A stretch of 64,000 nucleotides of DNA from Nicotiana tabacum (GCF_000715075.1 NC_134102.1:49299348-49363347), one strand, 5' to 3'. Numbered from the stretch's first letter, positions 37,703 through 50,564 are shown. The notes: generated by a model not told the origin, from the letters alone. A program made the numbers and translations.

Positions 37703-37785
<83 letters not shown>

Positions 37786-37870
37786 CCCGATGGCTCATTG
37801 CGGCGTGCAACTCGATCCATATAAAATTTAATCAATATAATATGTTGCGGCGTGCAGCCCGATCCCAAAA
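37485..37870. repeat. GTTGCGGCGTGCAACCCGATCC tandem units (C left LTR)
   Basis: Six to seven imperfect copies of a 25-35 bp unit near 37489, 37529, 37626, 37656, 37681, 37797 and 37843. The core GTTGC-GGCGT-GCAAC can form a 5 bp stem. The array is interrupted by the TA microsatellite. Confidence 0.85.
37707..37784. repeat. (TA)n microsatellite, about 78 bp
   Basis: An uninterrupted TA run inside the left LTR array of C. The right LTR has only a short AT-rich stretch (44935-44965) at the same place, so most of the expansion happened after insertion. Confidence 0.95.
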
Positions 37871-38882
37871 TATCACTCTCACTCAGGCCCTCTGCCTCAC
37901 TCAGTCATTAATCTCTCCAGTCTCACTCACGGGCTCACAATGTCATGAAACTAGCCTGACAACAATGCTATGATGTACCAATAAATAATATCTGAGACTA
38001 AGATATGATATTAATGCATGAACATGACTGAGTACGAAATATTAATGAAATCAATGAGATGACAGTAAGAAACGACCACTATGGGTCCAAACAATATCGG
38101 CATAAAGCCTAAACATGATATCTAGCATGATTGACAGCTCAATTACTTTATCACATGGTGAAAACACGGATATCAACAAAATAGGGCCACCATTCAGTGC
38201 CATGGAAACAACAGAGTCCCAATTCACATGGTGCACGCCCACACGTCCGTCACCTAGCATGTGCGTCACCTCAACACAAATCACATAACACGTATTTCGG
38301 GGTTTTATACCCTTAGCACTAAGATTAGAAGAGTTACTTACCTCGAACAAGCTAATTCCAATACTAAGCAAGCCAAGCGATGCTCCAAAATGCCATCTCG
38401 CGCGTTCCGACCTCTGAACGGCTCAAAAACTAACCAAAAACAACTCAAATACATCAAACAATGCTAAAGGAACCAACCCCGATCGAAAAGATCAAATCTT
38501 GAATCAAAAGTCCAAAATCGGCGAAAAGCCCATCCCGGGCCCGCACCTCGGAACCCGACAAAATTTACAAAATCCAACAACCCATTTAATTACGAGTCCA
38601 TCCATACTAGTTTCACTCAAATCCAACTCCAATTCGATGTTCAAGACTCAAAAATTCATATTATGAAACTTTAGGCCAAAACCCCCAATTTCCTTTATAA
38701 AATTCACATTCCAATTACCAAAAACGAAGGTAGATTCGTGATATAAGATAAAAATGAGTAGAGAACACTTACCCTAGTCCACAAGATGAAAATTTCTCCA
38801 AGAATCGCCTCAATCCGAGCTTGAAAATGTTAAAATGAAGCCAAAATCGCGAACCCTTGTATTTATCATTCTGCCCAGCACT

Positions 38883-39200
38883 TTTGCACCTGCGGCACAT
38901 TAGCCGCTTCTGCGGCGTCGCATTTACGAACAAAAACACGCTTCTACGGAGAAGCACTAAAGGTCTACCTTCGCACCTGCGGTAAAATACCCGCATCTGC
39001 GCACTCGCAGGTGCACGCCCAGTTGTCGCTTCTGAGCTTCCAATCCGCTTATGTGCTCAACTCACCGCATCTACGCCTTCAAAGATGTGAAGCAATCTCC
39101 GCTTCTGCGGAACCCTGCTCCTAGCAATATTTCCGCTCCTGCGACCCCTTCGTAGCTTCTGCGACCCTCGCACCTGCACGAACCAGACGCAGGTGCGGTC
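38883..39200. repeat. palindrome cluster (C left LTR)
   Basis: Repeated GCACCTGCGG, CGCATCTGCG, CGCAGGTGCA and CCGCTTCTGCGG units, adjacent to the minus-strand TATA-like box at 38859-38867. Confidence 0.85.
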
Positions 39201-39885
39201 ACACCAGAACCAACAATAGCAACATTGAAGAAAATGATTCGAAATCAATCCGAAACACGTCCGAGCCCCTCGGGACGCCACCCGAATATACCAACAAGTC
39301 CAATAACATAACACAAACCTACTTGAGGCCTCACATCACGCATAGCAACATCGAAACGACAAATCGCACCTCAAATCAAAATCTATGAACTTTGAATTGT
39401 CAAATTCAATAACTCATGCCGAAACATAGCAAATCAATCCGTAATGACATCAAATTTTGCGCACAAGTCCCAAATAGCATAACGAAGCTATTCTAATTCC
39501 CGGAATCACAATCCGAATCTGATATCAAAAAGTCCACTACCGGTCAAACTTTTCAAAATTTCAACTTTCGCCATTTCGAACCAAATTCAAATACGGACCT
39601 CCGAATCACAATCCGGATGCGCTCCCTAGTACGAAATCACCCAACAGGATCTAATGGAACAATCAGAACTCCGTTCCGGGTTCAAATTCACAAAAAGTCA
39701 AACTTGGTCGACTCTTTCAAATTTAAAGCTTCTAGCTGAGAATCATTCTTTCAAATCAATTCTGAATAACCTGAAAACCAAAACTGACGATGAACATAAA
39801 TCACATTACATCATACAGATCTACTCATGCCCTCAAACAACTAAGCGAAGTGTAAATACTCAAAACGACCGATCGGGTCGTTACA

Positions 39886-39900
39886 TCCTCCCCTACTTAA
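39886..39900 (-). other. polypurine tract of C
   Basis: The plus strand TCCTCCCCTACTTAA is TTAAGTAGGGGAGGA on the minus strand, touching the left LTR end. Confidence 0.85.
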
Positions 39901-42900
39901 ACATACGTTCATCCTTGAACGTGTCCAGAGTTGTTCTCAAGGCCATCAAACCGCTGTATAACCTTGCCATGCACATACCTGGGGGTGATCCCACGTCACC
40001 CTATCCCGTACAGGTCTGATAACACAACATAACTGAAATTTCTCAATTCAACCTAGCCCACAGGCCTTCGAATCAAATTTCCAATATCCAGAATATCTTA
40101 TAAGATCAGAATTTCGCATCTACATACTGTATAAGTCTGAACAAGCTGTACCAAAAGTCGTAACCATAACTCAATAACTCAAATTCAAATACCACATAGC
40201 TCAAATGCTCGAAGCAATGATTTCTAATCACAGTAGCTGCTCAAATCAACCCAATGCCGGTAATAAACCTCATATCAAACAAAACCTCATTCTAAAACCT
40301 TCATACACTGTCGATGATGAAAGAAACACGCAAAACTCATAACCATTCATCAAATCAACAAGTCATGGAATTTCCTCTCATTCGACAGAACTATAGCGAA
40401 TTCTAAGTTGACTTTCGATATTATCCTTCCAAACATACTGTAATCAATTCCGATAGTATCCATCCTAGGTCCAATGATCTCATCTCATCCAACACGACCG
40501 CTCTAGTGACATGCCACATCAATACAATCTGACGCCATAACCCGTGCAATCCGTGCACCAATAAGCAACCTTCCAAATGTACTCAAATCATGGAAAACTG
40601 ATTCTGACAGGAGAACTGTCCCGCAAGCTCCACAAGTACCACCACAACTCAATGCTAAGAACCTATCTCACATGGTAGAACCAAAAGACACGAATCTAAC
40701 ACAAAGGATCAAATCTTAACATAACTCTGTTGCAATGTGTGACCCTATCCAAATACTGATCCATATGAAATACCTCAAGCCACCCTTCTAAAAATCAATA
40801 ACCACGTGCAATTCGACATCAAGTACTCCAAGTGCATTACCATAACCACGGAGAAGCAAATGACACAATGCCACACAAAACCCGAAAGAACATAACCAAT
40901 ACTCCATCAACCAAGCAATACCCAATACTCTTCTCGCTCAAATTCCGCTATAAGGCCCCAATAGAACCGCACCATATGTGCATATAACCAACGAATCACA
41001 ACTCCTCGTAGCATAGAAGAGTAACTCACAGATCATCTCAAAACACGAATAAGCTCAACAACAACCAAATGGCACATCCCTCAACAATAGCAGTATGGAG
41101 CCAACCAATCCGGCTCGGTGTAGAATACACATCCTAAATAGGCCTACCAATGGACCCCCAAATCGACTCTGGTCACCCATAAATAGATAAATAACCCTCC
41201 GAAAATCCACAATGACTGAATCATAACACATACTATCATCTGGCTAACTTCGGCCACAACCTCACAGTCCACAACCATGAAACAATCTGCTCCCGAGAAC
41301 TCCCAGCCTCCAAATCCATAAAACACACGAATCACCATATCTGATTCCATCTCCACCGCCAGAATGTCTAACACACCTCTCATACATGATCATCCCATGA
41401 GAAATACTTCTAAAATTCATCCGTACCACATAGCAAAAATTTGAATATCAGCAATCGATCAACCAGGAGAGTGCCGCAATACCAATGAAATACCCATAAA
41501 TCAAAACACATTGCCCCTTCTGAAATGTATACTCTCATCAGGCCATATTGATTAGTAATATCATTTTCCTAGTCATCTGAAACCGTCCATGCTGCCTACG
41601 AATTTGTGTCCTTCCCTTCAAAACTGAACTGTGACCTTGCACACGCAAATCACAATCCCACACAACACACCGCATATGGCATGCAATCCTGTGAAGAGTA
41701 CAAGAATCTCATAATCAACTCTGAGTCACAAGCAGAATATATACCCGATCAGTTAGAAACCTTCCATTGATCTTATCCCGGAGAAAATCCCAATACGCAA
41801 CATATTCCTCATGCCGGTAGGAAATATACTCCTCGAACCGTGGTAAAACCCAGTTGGAACTCTTTGAAACCCATTTTCACACAACCAAGCTATCAGAACT
41901 GAATCTCTCTAACTTACCCAGCCAAGCAGGTCTCCAAAACCCAAGAGCATTGCCACGAAACACCTGTGGAGACTAGCTACAACATAAGTACCCAAAGAAC
42001 TGATTGCATCCATTACTGTGCCGATCCAACCTACTACCACGCTGTCGTATTTCTCCAAGTCCCTTCCAAATTGCCTTCAAAGTGATACTTCTCCTTGCTG
42101 GAACACCACGATCCTTAACCAAAATTCACCACACAAGAGACCCTAGTATAAAAACACAATGCCCTAAGGCCCAAAAGCCGCTGACTTCCCTCTTAAGCAC
42201 CCCAAAGTACCATAACCGAGATACCCACTCTAAAAAGACCTTATGTGAACCTAATATTGTTTCCTTCACCTTCTCGACGCAGAAATGCATAATCCACAAT
42301 GGTATAAAAATGCCACAAGTCTCGACACCATCCAATGTAACTCTCAGTTTCTAGCCATATACCAATCTTGAAAATTCCAAATCGCTACATATAATTCTTG
42401 AATCCATTAGAACCATTTTCGAGAGTCATCCACTCTTCTCAAATCTTAATTGCACCACCCCAAACGGGCCAAACGACTGGTGCCCCATTGGCACGATGAC
42501 ACCCAAAGGAGTAACCCATACTCCTAAGCAACTGAGCAAATTCCTACTCCATGTACACTACATCTTTTGCGAGTAACTACTCAATTATTTTATGTTTCCC
42601 ATATCCACATAGAGTGTAATACAACCTGTATCCAGAAATTCCTTTACCCGAGTCATCCTCGATCTCGACCCCTGTAAGTCATAACTGATTCACCATTATA
42701 CCCCAAACCGAAACCAATACAACACATAACCGTGGAATCAACTCGTCGATAACAGACTCCCCTACTTGGCTCAAAGCCACAAAACAAAATACTTGATAAC
42801 ATCACGATACACATACTCTATTACTGCCAGAATCCCGCACTGAAATTCAACTAAATCCTTCGCAAGCCCACGTAACACAAACCATATAATACCTCAAATC

Positions 42901-43760
42901 ATCTACAAATCTCGCATTCACCATTGTAATAGTCAAGCCAACTTCCACAAGCGATCCAAACTCAAATATCAACATATATCATTCACTGGTAAAAGAGAAC
43001 TCTCTACAAAACATCATAAGGACCACACAACCTCAGGACACCTCGCAGGAGATAACCCGCCTTCTCTGCCTCAAACCGACATCTCTTTATACCCTTCCAC
43101 AGTCACGACTACTACACAATCACTTAATCTTCTTGATTATGAACTCATCAACAAGACATGAGAATCTACTTCACTCCACAACTAAACAACATGAGAGATC
43201 CCTCAACACACCCATAACTCGAGACCGTACGCCAAATCAAGACAGAAATCAAACACCCAATAGTCCTTGCTACATCTCAAGTAAATTCTTCTCGTCACAT
43301 TCGAACAATTTGAACACATTTCACAGTCTCATCATACTCACCCCTAGTCATCCAATCATAAATTCCTCAAACAGGGACACCACCGAACATATAAGTCCCA
43401 CAAGCACGTGTTCACCCAACCGAAATCTCCGTGCTCAAGCCACCATCAAAACCCGACCTCATGTCCTCCAGAGTGGCCCATCATCGGCATGCCAAAATTA
43501 CATCTCATACCTCAACCATGGAATCACAAGCCGTTGGCGCATAGCCGATACCGAGCGCTCACATGCGCATACGAATGCGTGGAAGAAATTCAAAGAGTTA
43601 TGCTTCAAACTGAATCAATGCCGCACGATAAAGAAAGAAAGATGGGAAGTATATCCTAAATATCCTGTAGCCTCTCGAAGATAGGTATGTATGTCATCAT
43701 ACCGATCTGCAAGACGCTACTAGACACTTGCTCATGACTTGTAGAACCTATGAACCTAGA

Positions 43761-43772
43761 GCTCTGATACCA
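43761..43772 (-). other. primer-binding site of C
   Basis: The plus strand GCTCTGATACCA is TGGTATCAGAGC on the minus strand, two bases from the LTR start. It is a perfect 12 nt initiator-Met primer site. Confidence 0.9.
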
Positions 43773-44714
43773 CCTGTCACGACCCCAAATCCACTAGTCG
43801 TAATGGCACCTAACCCAACCCGCTAGGTAAGCCAACTAATAACCATTCAATTTAAATAATATTAATAAGATAATTGAACAAAAGGAATTATCTGAATATT
43901 ATACATTTTCCCCAAGAACTGGTAGTACAAATCATGAGCTTCAAAGAATAGAGTTTACAAAGCGGAAATGAAATAAATACATAGTGTGTGTGAATATTAT
44001 ATAAATAGAGTTTTACAGATCTAAAACTACCACGAACAAGAGGCAGCTACAGCCGGAACGCTGGTACATCTTCAATCCAACTCCCATCGAACACAGCAAC
44101 ATTCAGCATCCAATATTTGCACGCAAGGTGCAGAAGTGTAGTATGAGTACAACCGACCCCATGTACTCAATAAGTAACAAACCTAACCTTAGGTTGAAAG
44201 TAGTGATGAGCTTGTACCAAGGTCGGGTCCAATACCAATATTCCACAACAGTTCATAACATCATAATGTAAGAAATAAATGATATATATCAGAAGTAAAA
44301 TGCCAAGCTCATTCATAGTTCTAGAAAATAGTCATGCTTTTCAAGTATCTTAGTTAAAACCCAATCTTTTACCGAAAATACCAAAAATACGAGTAAGTTT
44401 GAAAACTGTAATTTTTCCAAATATCCTTTCCACAATGAATAAGATGTTTCATTTTCTGTCTAGATAGCAAGTGTGAAATACCTCTATATGCCCACATATC
44501 AATGTGTGTAAAAAAGTCATGAATGACGTGATACCATACAGCATGAGAAACAAATGCACCTCTATGCATGTATGTCATGTGTGCAAGCCAATGCCATGTA
44601 TCTCAGAGATAAATCATGTACTCACACTCTCAGAGTACTCAATCTCACTGTCTCGCATTCTCTCTCACTATGCTCAAGGCTCAACACACTCAATCACTCA
44701 GCGCTGTACAATAC

Positions 44715-44990
44715 TTGTTGCGGCGTGCAGCCCAATCTATACATGACCATAAGGCCCGTGGCGGCGTCCAACCCAATCCACATATATATATAGTCAACTA
44801 CGCTCACTGGGGGTGTGCAGACTCCGGAAGGGCTCCTTCAGCCCAAGCGCTATATTGTTGCGGCGTGCAGCCCGATCCAATATTGTTGCGGCGTGCAACC
44901 CGATCCAATATTATTGCAGCATACAACCCGATATAATAATATATATCAATATAATCAATATAATATGATGTGTCGTGCAGCCCGATCCCA
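44715..44990. repeat. GTTGCGGCGTGCAACCCGATCC tandem units (C right LTR)
   Basis: Copies near 44717, 44757, 44859, 44886, 44913 and 44971. The left-LTR counterpart holds the TA expansion. Confidence 0.8.
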
Positions 44991-45981
44991 AAATGTCACT
45001 CTCAATCAGGCCCTCTGCCTCACTCAGTCATCAATCTCTCCAGTCTCACTCACGGGCTCACAATGTCATGAAACTAGACCGATAACAATGATACGATGTA
45101 TCAATAAATAATATCTGAGACTGAGATATGGTATGAATGTATGAATATGACTGAGTACAAAATATTAATGAAATCAATGAGATGACAGTATGAAACGACC
45201 ACTATGGGTCCAAACAATATCGACATAAAGCCTAAATATGATATCCAGCATGATTGACAGCTCAATTACTTTATTACATGGTAAAAATACGGGTATCAAC
45301 AAAATAGGGCCACTATTCAGTGCCATGGAAATAACAGAGTCCCAATTCACATGGTGCACACCCACACGCCCATCACCTAGCATGTGTGTTACCTCAACAC
45401 AAATCACATAACACATATTTCAGGGTTTCATACCCTCAGCACTAAGATTAGAAGAGTTACTTACCTCGAACAAGCCAATTCCAACACCGAGCAAACCAAG
45501 CGATGCTCCAAAATGCCATCCCATGCGTTTCGAGCTCCAAACGGCTCAAAAACTAACCAAAAACAACTCAAATACATCAAACAGTGCTAAAGGAACCAAT
45601 CTCGATCGAAAAGATCAAATATTGAATCAAAAGCCCAAAATTAGCAAAAGCCCATCCCGGGCCCGCACCTCGGAACCCGAAAAAATTTGTAAAATCCAAC
45701 AACCCATTCAATCACGAGTCCAACCATACTAGTTTCACTCAAGTCCGACTCCAATTCGATGTTCAAAACTCAAAAATTCATATTATGATACTTTAGGCGA
45801 AAACCCCTAATTTCGTCTATAAAATTCACAATCCAATTACCAAAAACGAAGGTAGATTCGTGATATAAGATCAAAAATGAGTAGAGAATACTTACCCCGG
45901 GCCACACGATGAAAATTACTCCAAGAATCGTCTCAATCAGAGCTTGGAAATGTTAAAATGAAGCCAAAATCGCAAACCCTT

Positions 45982-45990
45982 GTATTTATC
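45982..45990 (-). promoter_or_regulatory. TATA-like box of C 5' LTR
   Basis: Minus strand GATAAATAC, identical in the left LTR, directly downstream (minus sense) of the palindrome cluster. Confidence 0.5.
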
Positions 45991-46007
45991 ATTCTGCCCA
46001 ACACTTT

Positions 46008-46322
46008 CGCACCTGCGGCACATTAGCTGCTTCTGTGGCGTCACATTTGCGACCAAAAACATGCTTCTGCGGAGAAGCAGTCGAGGTCTTCCTTCGCACC
46101 TGCGGTAAAATACCCGAATCTGCGCACTCGTAGGTGCGCGCCCACTTGTCACTTCTGCGCTTCCAATCCGCTTCTACGCTCAACTCACCGCATCTGCACT
46201 TTGCGAAGCAATCTCTGCTTCTGCGGAACCCTGCTCCCAGCAATATTTCTGCTCCTGCAGCCCCTTCGTCACTTCTGCGACCCTTACACATGTGAAAACC
46301 AGCCGCAGGTGCGGTCACACCA
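46008..46322. repeat. palindrome cluster (C right LTR)
   Basis: Same GCACCTGCGG and CTTCTGCG units as the left LTR, several with single C-to-T or G-to-A changes at the CG ends. Confidence 0.85.
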
Positions 46323-47840
46323 GAACCAGCAATAGCAACATTGAAGAAAATGATCCGAAATCAATTCGAAACACGCCCGAGTCCCTCGGGACCATGCCCG
46401 AATATACCAACAAGTCAAATAACATAACACAGACCTACTCGAGGCCTCAAATCATGCATAACAACATCGAAATGACGAATCGCACATCAAATCAAAATCT
46501 ATAAACTTTAAACTTTCAAATTCAATAACTCGTGCCGAAACATAGCAAATCAATACAAAATGACTTGAAATTTTGCGTACAAGTTCCAAATAACATAACG
46601 AAGCTATTCCAATTCCCAAAATCAAAATCCGAATCCGATAACAAAAAGTCCACTCCCGGTCAAACTTTTCAAAATTTCAACTTTCATCATTTCGAGCCAA
46701 ATGCAACTACGGACCTCAGAATCACAATCCGGACGCGCTCCTAAGTCAGAAATCACCCAACGAAGCTAATGGAACAATTAGAAGAACGTTCCGGGTTCAA
46801 ATTCATAAAAAGTCAAACTTCGTCGACTCTTTCAAATTTAAAGTTTCTAGCTGAGAATCATTCTTTCAAATAAATTCTGAATAACCTGAAAACCAAAACT
46901 GATGATACACATAAGTCATATTATATCATACAGAGCTACTCATGCCCTCAAACAACCTAGCAAAGTGTAAATTCTCAAAATGACCGGTCGGGTCGTTACA
47001 CTAGACTAACTCATGCATACTAGGCCCTTGTGGATAAAGTATCCACGAGACTAATTTCCCTTTTTTGAACATGAACTAAAAGTCTGAGCATTATAAGCAA
47101 TTGCACGTAAAGAAGTAATCACAATACATCAAGAAACTAATCATCTTCTGTTCTAAATCTGAACTGAAGGTTTGGGCAATACATGTAACTTCACATAATC
47201 AAATAATTACACATAAGTAAATAATTGCAACAAGTCATATTATTTAATGTTTCTCTATCTTAGAGGCTTGCACTTGTATATAAATAGTTCATTCTAAAAA
47301 GTAAGGTAAGAAAATAAGCAATATATTATATGCACTCTAATCTAGCCCTTGACTTAGGTAAGAGACCTCAACTCACCTCGAAACAATGGTTCGGGTCTTC
47401 CCTCAACAACCTCACATAGTAAATTCTTTAGAATCGATAATTTAAGCGGTTAAACCTGTTAACACAAACTATTAATTCAACCTGATTCCTCCACCAAAGT
47501 CCTATTTAGCCATTCAGGGCTTATGGTTACTTCTACCCTTAAACTCTATCAATCCGTACATTATATAGTCATAATATATAATAAATATTCCAATTTAATA
47601 GTAAAATTAATGGGAATAATCTTCTTGACGAAACCCTAGTTCTTCATCTCTTGAGTTCTTCAAGATGATCTAAGGATTTCTAGATTAAATCTTGTTAGTG
47701 TCTTTGTTAGGGAGTAATAATCCAACTATAATCACGTTAATGACTCACCTTAGGCATTGGGGAATGATCTTGGCTTACTATCTCCTTGAAATGAATAAAC
47801 TCTAGTTCTTTGGGGTGTTAAGAATGAGAAAATTACGTAC

Positions 47841-47860
47841 TAGCACCTTTTATAGGCTGG
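47841..47860 (-). promoter_or_regulatory. TATA box of LTR H
   Basis: Minus strand CCTATAAAAGGTGC. A single CGCAAACTGCGAG-type palindrome lies about 100 bp away at about 47968. Confidence 0.55.
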
Positions 47861-48258
47861 AGGCTACGTGGGACATGTAGTGATCGTGCGTTGGCCATGC
47901 AGGTCCTGACCCCTCCCCATTTTTCCTTGGCCTCATTCTGGAAGTGGTCATACAAGCTGTGTGGACGGCGCAAACTGCGAGTCTGCTACGCTACCTTTAG
48001 TAAAAAGGCAAAATATTTTTGTTGGAACTTCAAAATGGCAAACGGTTTAAAGTTCTGTAAACTAGACTCGGAGTTCATTCATTTTATATATAACTCATAG
48101 CTCAATTAATTTTACATTAGGAGATACAATTGTTGCAAATTAGTTCATACGCGAGTATGCTTTCTTTTTTCTCTTAAATATTTTAATTTTTTTTAAACTA
48201 CTTATCTTCTCTTATAGATGTTCATATAACCTTACAAACATGAGTTTTAGGTATTACA

Positions 48259-48699
48259 CATCTTTAAACTTTTTGAACACCCATGTGTCTACTTAGGGCT
48301 TGAACAAGGATGTAATACTTAATGAGAAGCTTTTTGGGGGCATTACAAGATGTTTAGCAGATGATAAAGATGAAGAAGATGGAGGGCATAGAGCAAATGA
48401 GGCCGATGTTGGGCCTAACAATGACAGAGTAGCCATTTTATTTTGTTTGTATATTTGTAAGTGTTTTATTGAAACAAGTTATTTTAAAATTGCATAAAAG
48501 TATAAAAGTGTTGGTAGATTTAAGTAAAGACTTAACTGATGCAATAATTTTGCAAACACTTTAATTATAAAAATGCACACAACAATATATTATTAAAAGG
48601 TTCACAAACTATAACAATCCAATCAGTCATTTAGAGTTCTAGCTTCCCATTATATTATTTCAGAGCTCGAGTAGGTTCATTTGATGATGTATGACTTGC
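48259..48699. other. unassigned AT-rich stretch
   Basis: Between the end of LTR H and LTR fragment I. A 65-codon plus-strand frame (48300-48497) contains an acidic run DDKDEEDGGHRANEADVG, but I recognise no family and see no splice or promoter context. It could be a captured gene fragment or chance. Confidence 0.3.
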
Positions 48700-48709
48700 A
48701 TGTTTAGTG

Positions 48710-48995
48710 GACGCATCTGCGAGGACGCAGATGCAGGTTTTTTGTCGCAGAAGCAAAAAGGAACTAAGTTTGGGATCTCCGCATATGCAAAATTGTGGGC
48801 GCATCAGCGGCATCGCAGAAGCGATGGTTTGGGGTGCAGAGGCGATATGGAGCGTAGAAGTGCCTTTTTTCCTCGCACCTGCGATTGCGCAGAAGCAGAA
48901 GACTCTCCGCAAGTACGAGAGATCGGCTATTTAGTGGTTTCCACAGAAACGGTATTTGTGTCACTGAAGTGACGCTGCAAAAACGACTGAAGGTT
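48710..48995. repeat. palindrome cluster (LTR I)
   Basis: CGCATCTGCG, CGCAGATGC, CGCAGAAGCG, GCACCTGCG and related units, as in C and B. Confidence 0.75.
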
Positions 48996-49464
48996 CACAA
49001 ATGCGAAAATTTCTGGGCAGATTGTATTTTTTTCGAGGGTTTGTTCAGTTCATCACATTTTGAGTTATAGAGCTCGACTTTTGCACGATTTTGGAGAGGA
49101 TTTTAACCACATGGATTGGGGTAAGCATTTTTGACTTGGTTTTTATTATATTCCATGATTCTATCTTCGATTTTGGCATTTGATTGATGATTTTAATAGA
49201 GAAATTGGGGGGTTTTGTCTAAACTTTCCTAAAGTGAATAATTGAGTTTTGAACATCGATTCAGAGTCAGATTTAAGTATAATTAGTATGGTTGGACTCG
49301 TGTTCGAATGGGTTGTTTGAATTTGTGTGTTTTGCCGAATTTTGAGGTGTGGCCCGAGTTGACATTTTTATTGACTTTGAGTATTTGATTAAAGTTTCGA
49401 CCTTTTATAAATTTGGTTTTCTTTCCTTTGACAATATTTGATTATTTTGAGTTGATTTTGGCTA

Positions 49465-49799
49465 GTTTCAGTCTGGTAGGGTTTTTGTCTAAGCTAGATA
49501 GTGGCAATGTCGTGTCTTACTAGTTTGCATTTCAGTGTCAAACCTATTTACTAGCTATCGTTTTTGTTTTTGCTTTTTTTTTTGTTTTTGCTTTGCATCT
49601 TTCTTCTAGATTTTATATTGTTTCTATTTTTCCTATGATTTTTGTGGTGATACTGATATTGTCTTATTTTGTCTTTTTGTCCTTTTGAGCTGAGGGTCTT
49701 TCGAAAACAGCCTCTCTACCTCTTCGGGATAGGGGTAAGGTCTGCGTACATACTACCCTCCCCAGACCCCACTAGTGGGATTTTACTGGGTTGTTGTTC
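49465..49799 (+). mobile_element. SINE with TS-type (tobacco) 3' tail
   Basis: The 3' half (about 49687-49799) carries the hallmark TS SINE text 'gagggtctttcgaaaacagc', 'taaggtctgcgtacatacta' and 'ccccagaccccactagtggg', and ends in a TTG-type tail. Perfect 13 bp duplications TTGATTTTGGCTA flank it at 49452-49464 and 49800-49812. The 5' half is T-rich and I cannot find clear pol III A and B boxes, so the head may be decayed or from another source. Confidence 0.75.
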
Positions 49800-49828
49800 T
49801 TGATTTTGGCTATTTCCGAACTTACGTT

Positions 49829-49885
49829 GATTAATTTACGACGAAACATTAACATACGAAAATGCGGGATGTAACATCATTTACC
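49829..49885 (-). mobile_element. remnant of an E-type LTR end
   Basis: 'tttacgacgaaacattaacat', then ACGAAAATGCGGGATGTAACA, closely follows the end of the E LTR (TTACGACGCATTTTTACATACGAAAA...GGGTGTAACA). It is followed by TCATTTACC, which resembles a decayed polypurine tract, and then E begins. Confidence 0.55.
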
Positions 49886-50564
49886 TGTCATGCCCCGAAC
49901 CTAGGAGCGAGACAAGCACCCCGTGCCTCACCTAACCTGGCGTACCAAATTGCGACTAAGGGACTCTGAACACATAATGTCATACTTTGGCCATGGGGCC
50001 ACCTTGCAAGACAATTTGCGAAGCAAAATATAAAACTGAATGGAAACTAGCACTAACTAAATATCAATATAAAGCTAGGCCGACAAGGCCGTCATAGCTA
50101 CTACAGCTGACAAACCACCAATTTATACAAACCCAACATAATGCACTAACCAACAGGATATGCCTACAAGCCTCTACTGATAGATGTACTGTGATCGGAA
50201 CAGGGCCCCGACCTACCCATAACATATATACAGATATACATAAGATGTACACAAAACTCTAGTCCTGGCAACTCCGAAAGACGTGGAGCTTACCGATCAG
50301 GCGGAACTCGGAAAACACCTACTGAGGAGGTCTACCCGTCTGTCTGTCTGAACCTGCACGCATGAAATGCAGCGCCCCCAAAAAGGGACGTCAGTACGAA
50401 ATAATGTACCGAGTATGTAAGGCAATAAAATAACTGAAATCTGAAACTGAACTGATAATATGATAACTGAAATTAACTGGGAGTCAAAGATGATCTGGAG
50501 ATATACTTACCTGCTGATACTGACTCAACTCCTTCAATATAGTAAGTAAAATAATTGTACGGCC

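Larger units (their letters stand above)
36548..39885 (-). repeat. element C 3' LTR (left)
   Basis: 3338 bp from TGTCACGATCCC to GGTCGTTACA. It includes a hairpin-type array (37485-37870), a long TA microsatellite absent from the other LTR, a palindrome cluster (38883-39200) and a TATA-like box on the minus strand at 38859-38867 (GATAAATAC). Confidence 0.9.
39886..43774 (-). mobile_element. internal region of C, no readable gag-pol
   Basis: A 3.9 kb core, C-rich on the plus strand. I looked for the zinc knuckle, DPGST-like protease, YRQLNK and FIDDI reverse-transcriptase motifs and the integrase DDE motifs on both strands and found none. A 183-codon plus-strand frame at 43133-43684 is antisense to the element, low in complexity and without family resemblance. 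The final 120 bp form the conserved leader. Confidence 0.75.
36548..47000 (-). mobile_element. non-autonomous gypsy-type LTR element 'C', perfect TSD
   Basis: The left LTR is 36548-39885, the internal region 39886-43774 and the right LTR 43775-47000. Perfect duplications CTAGA lie at 36543-36547 and 47001-47005. The primer site next to the right LTR and the polypurine tract next to the left LTR show minus orientation. The 3.9 kb core carries no readable gag-pol. It depends on another element's enzymes, plausibly a Tekay-type one. Confidence 0.92.
43775..47000 (-). repeat. element C 5' LTR (right)
   Basis: 3226 bp from TGTCACGACCCC to GGTCGTTACA. The array is at 44715-44990, the palindrome cluster at 46008-46322, and minus-strand GATAAATAC at 45982-45990. 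Confidence 0.9.
32674..48258 (-). mobile_element. old LTR 'H', split by solo LTR G, a Helitron and element C
   Basis: The LTR pieces are 32674-32774, 33454-33855, 35979-36547 and 47006-48258, about 2.3 kb in all. The start resembles other LTR starts (GACCCCAAAACC...GATGGTACCCAACC). A minus-strand TATA box CCTATAAAAGGTGC lies at 47841-47860. The end is GGTATTACA near 48258. Imperfect repeats of 'agctcaatcaagctcaacc' near 36255-36420 occupy the place of the leader arrays in other LTRs. Clean TSDs for G and C show the pieces were once contiguous. Confidence 0.6.
48700..49828 (+). mobile_element. LTR fragment 'I' (C-related), plus strand
   Basis: It follows the C LTR in plus sense: a palindrome cluster at 48710-48995, then 'ggggtaagca', 'attggggggttttgtctaaa', 'gttttgaacatcgattc' and 'tagtatggttggactcgt'. 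Both LTR ends are missing. It is interrupted by a SINE at 49465-49799. Confidence 0.7.

Noticed and set aside
37461..37973. Open frames with long Ile-Tyr runs
   Set aside because: They are produced by the TA microsatellite and the GTTGCGGCGTGC repeats, not by a protein gene.
43133..43684. 183-codon plus-strand open frame in element C
   Set aside because: It is antisense to the element, low in complexity (Ser/Thr/Asn/His-rich), lacks any motif I recognise, and lies in C-rich sequence where stop-free frames are common.
48300..48497. Acidic 65-codon frame, possible captured exon
   Set aside because: It is too short, with no recognisable family; kept only as an unassigned stretch.
50064..50252. 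Short open frames repeated at 50064, 50534, 51363 and 52114 and again about 7.8 kb later
   Set aside because: The repetition simply reflects the two E LTRs; the frames lack any conserved domain.
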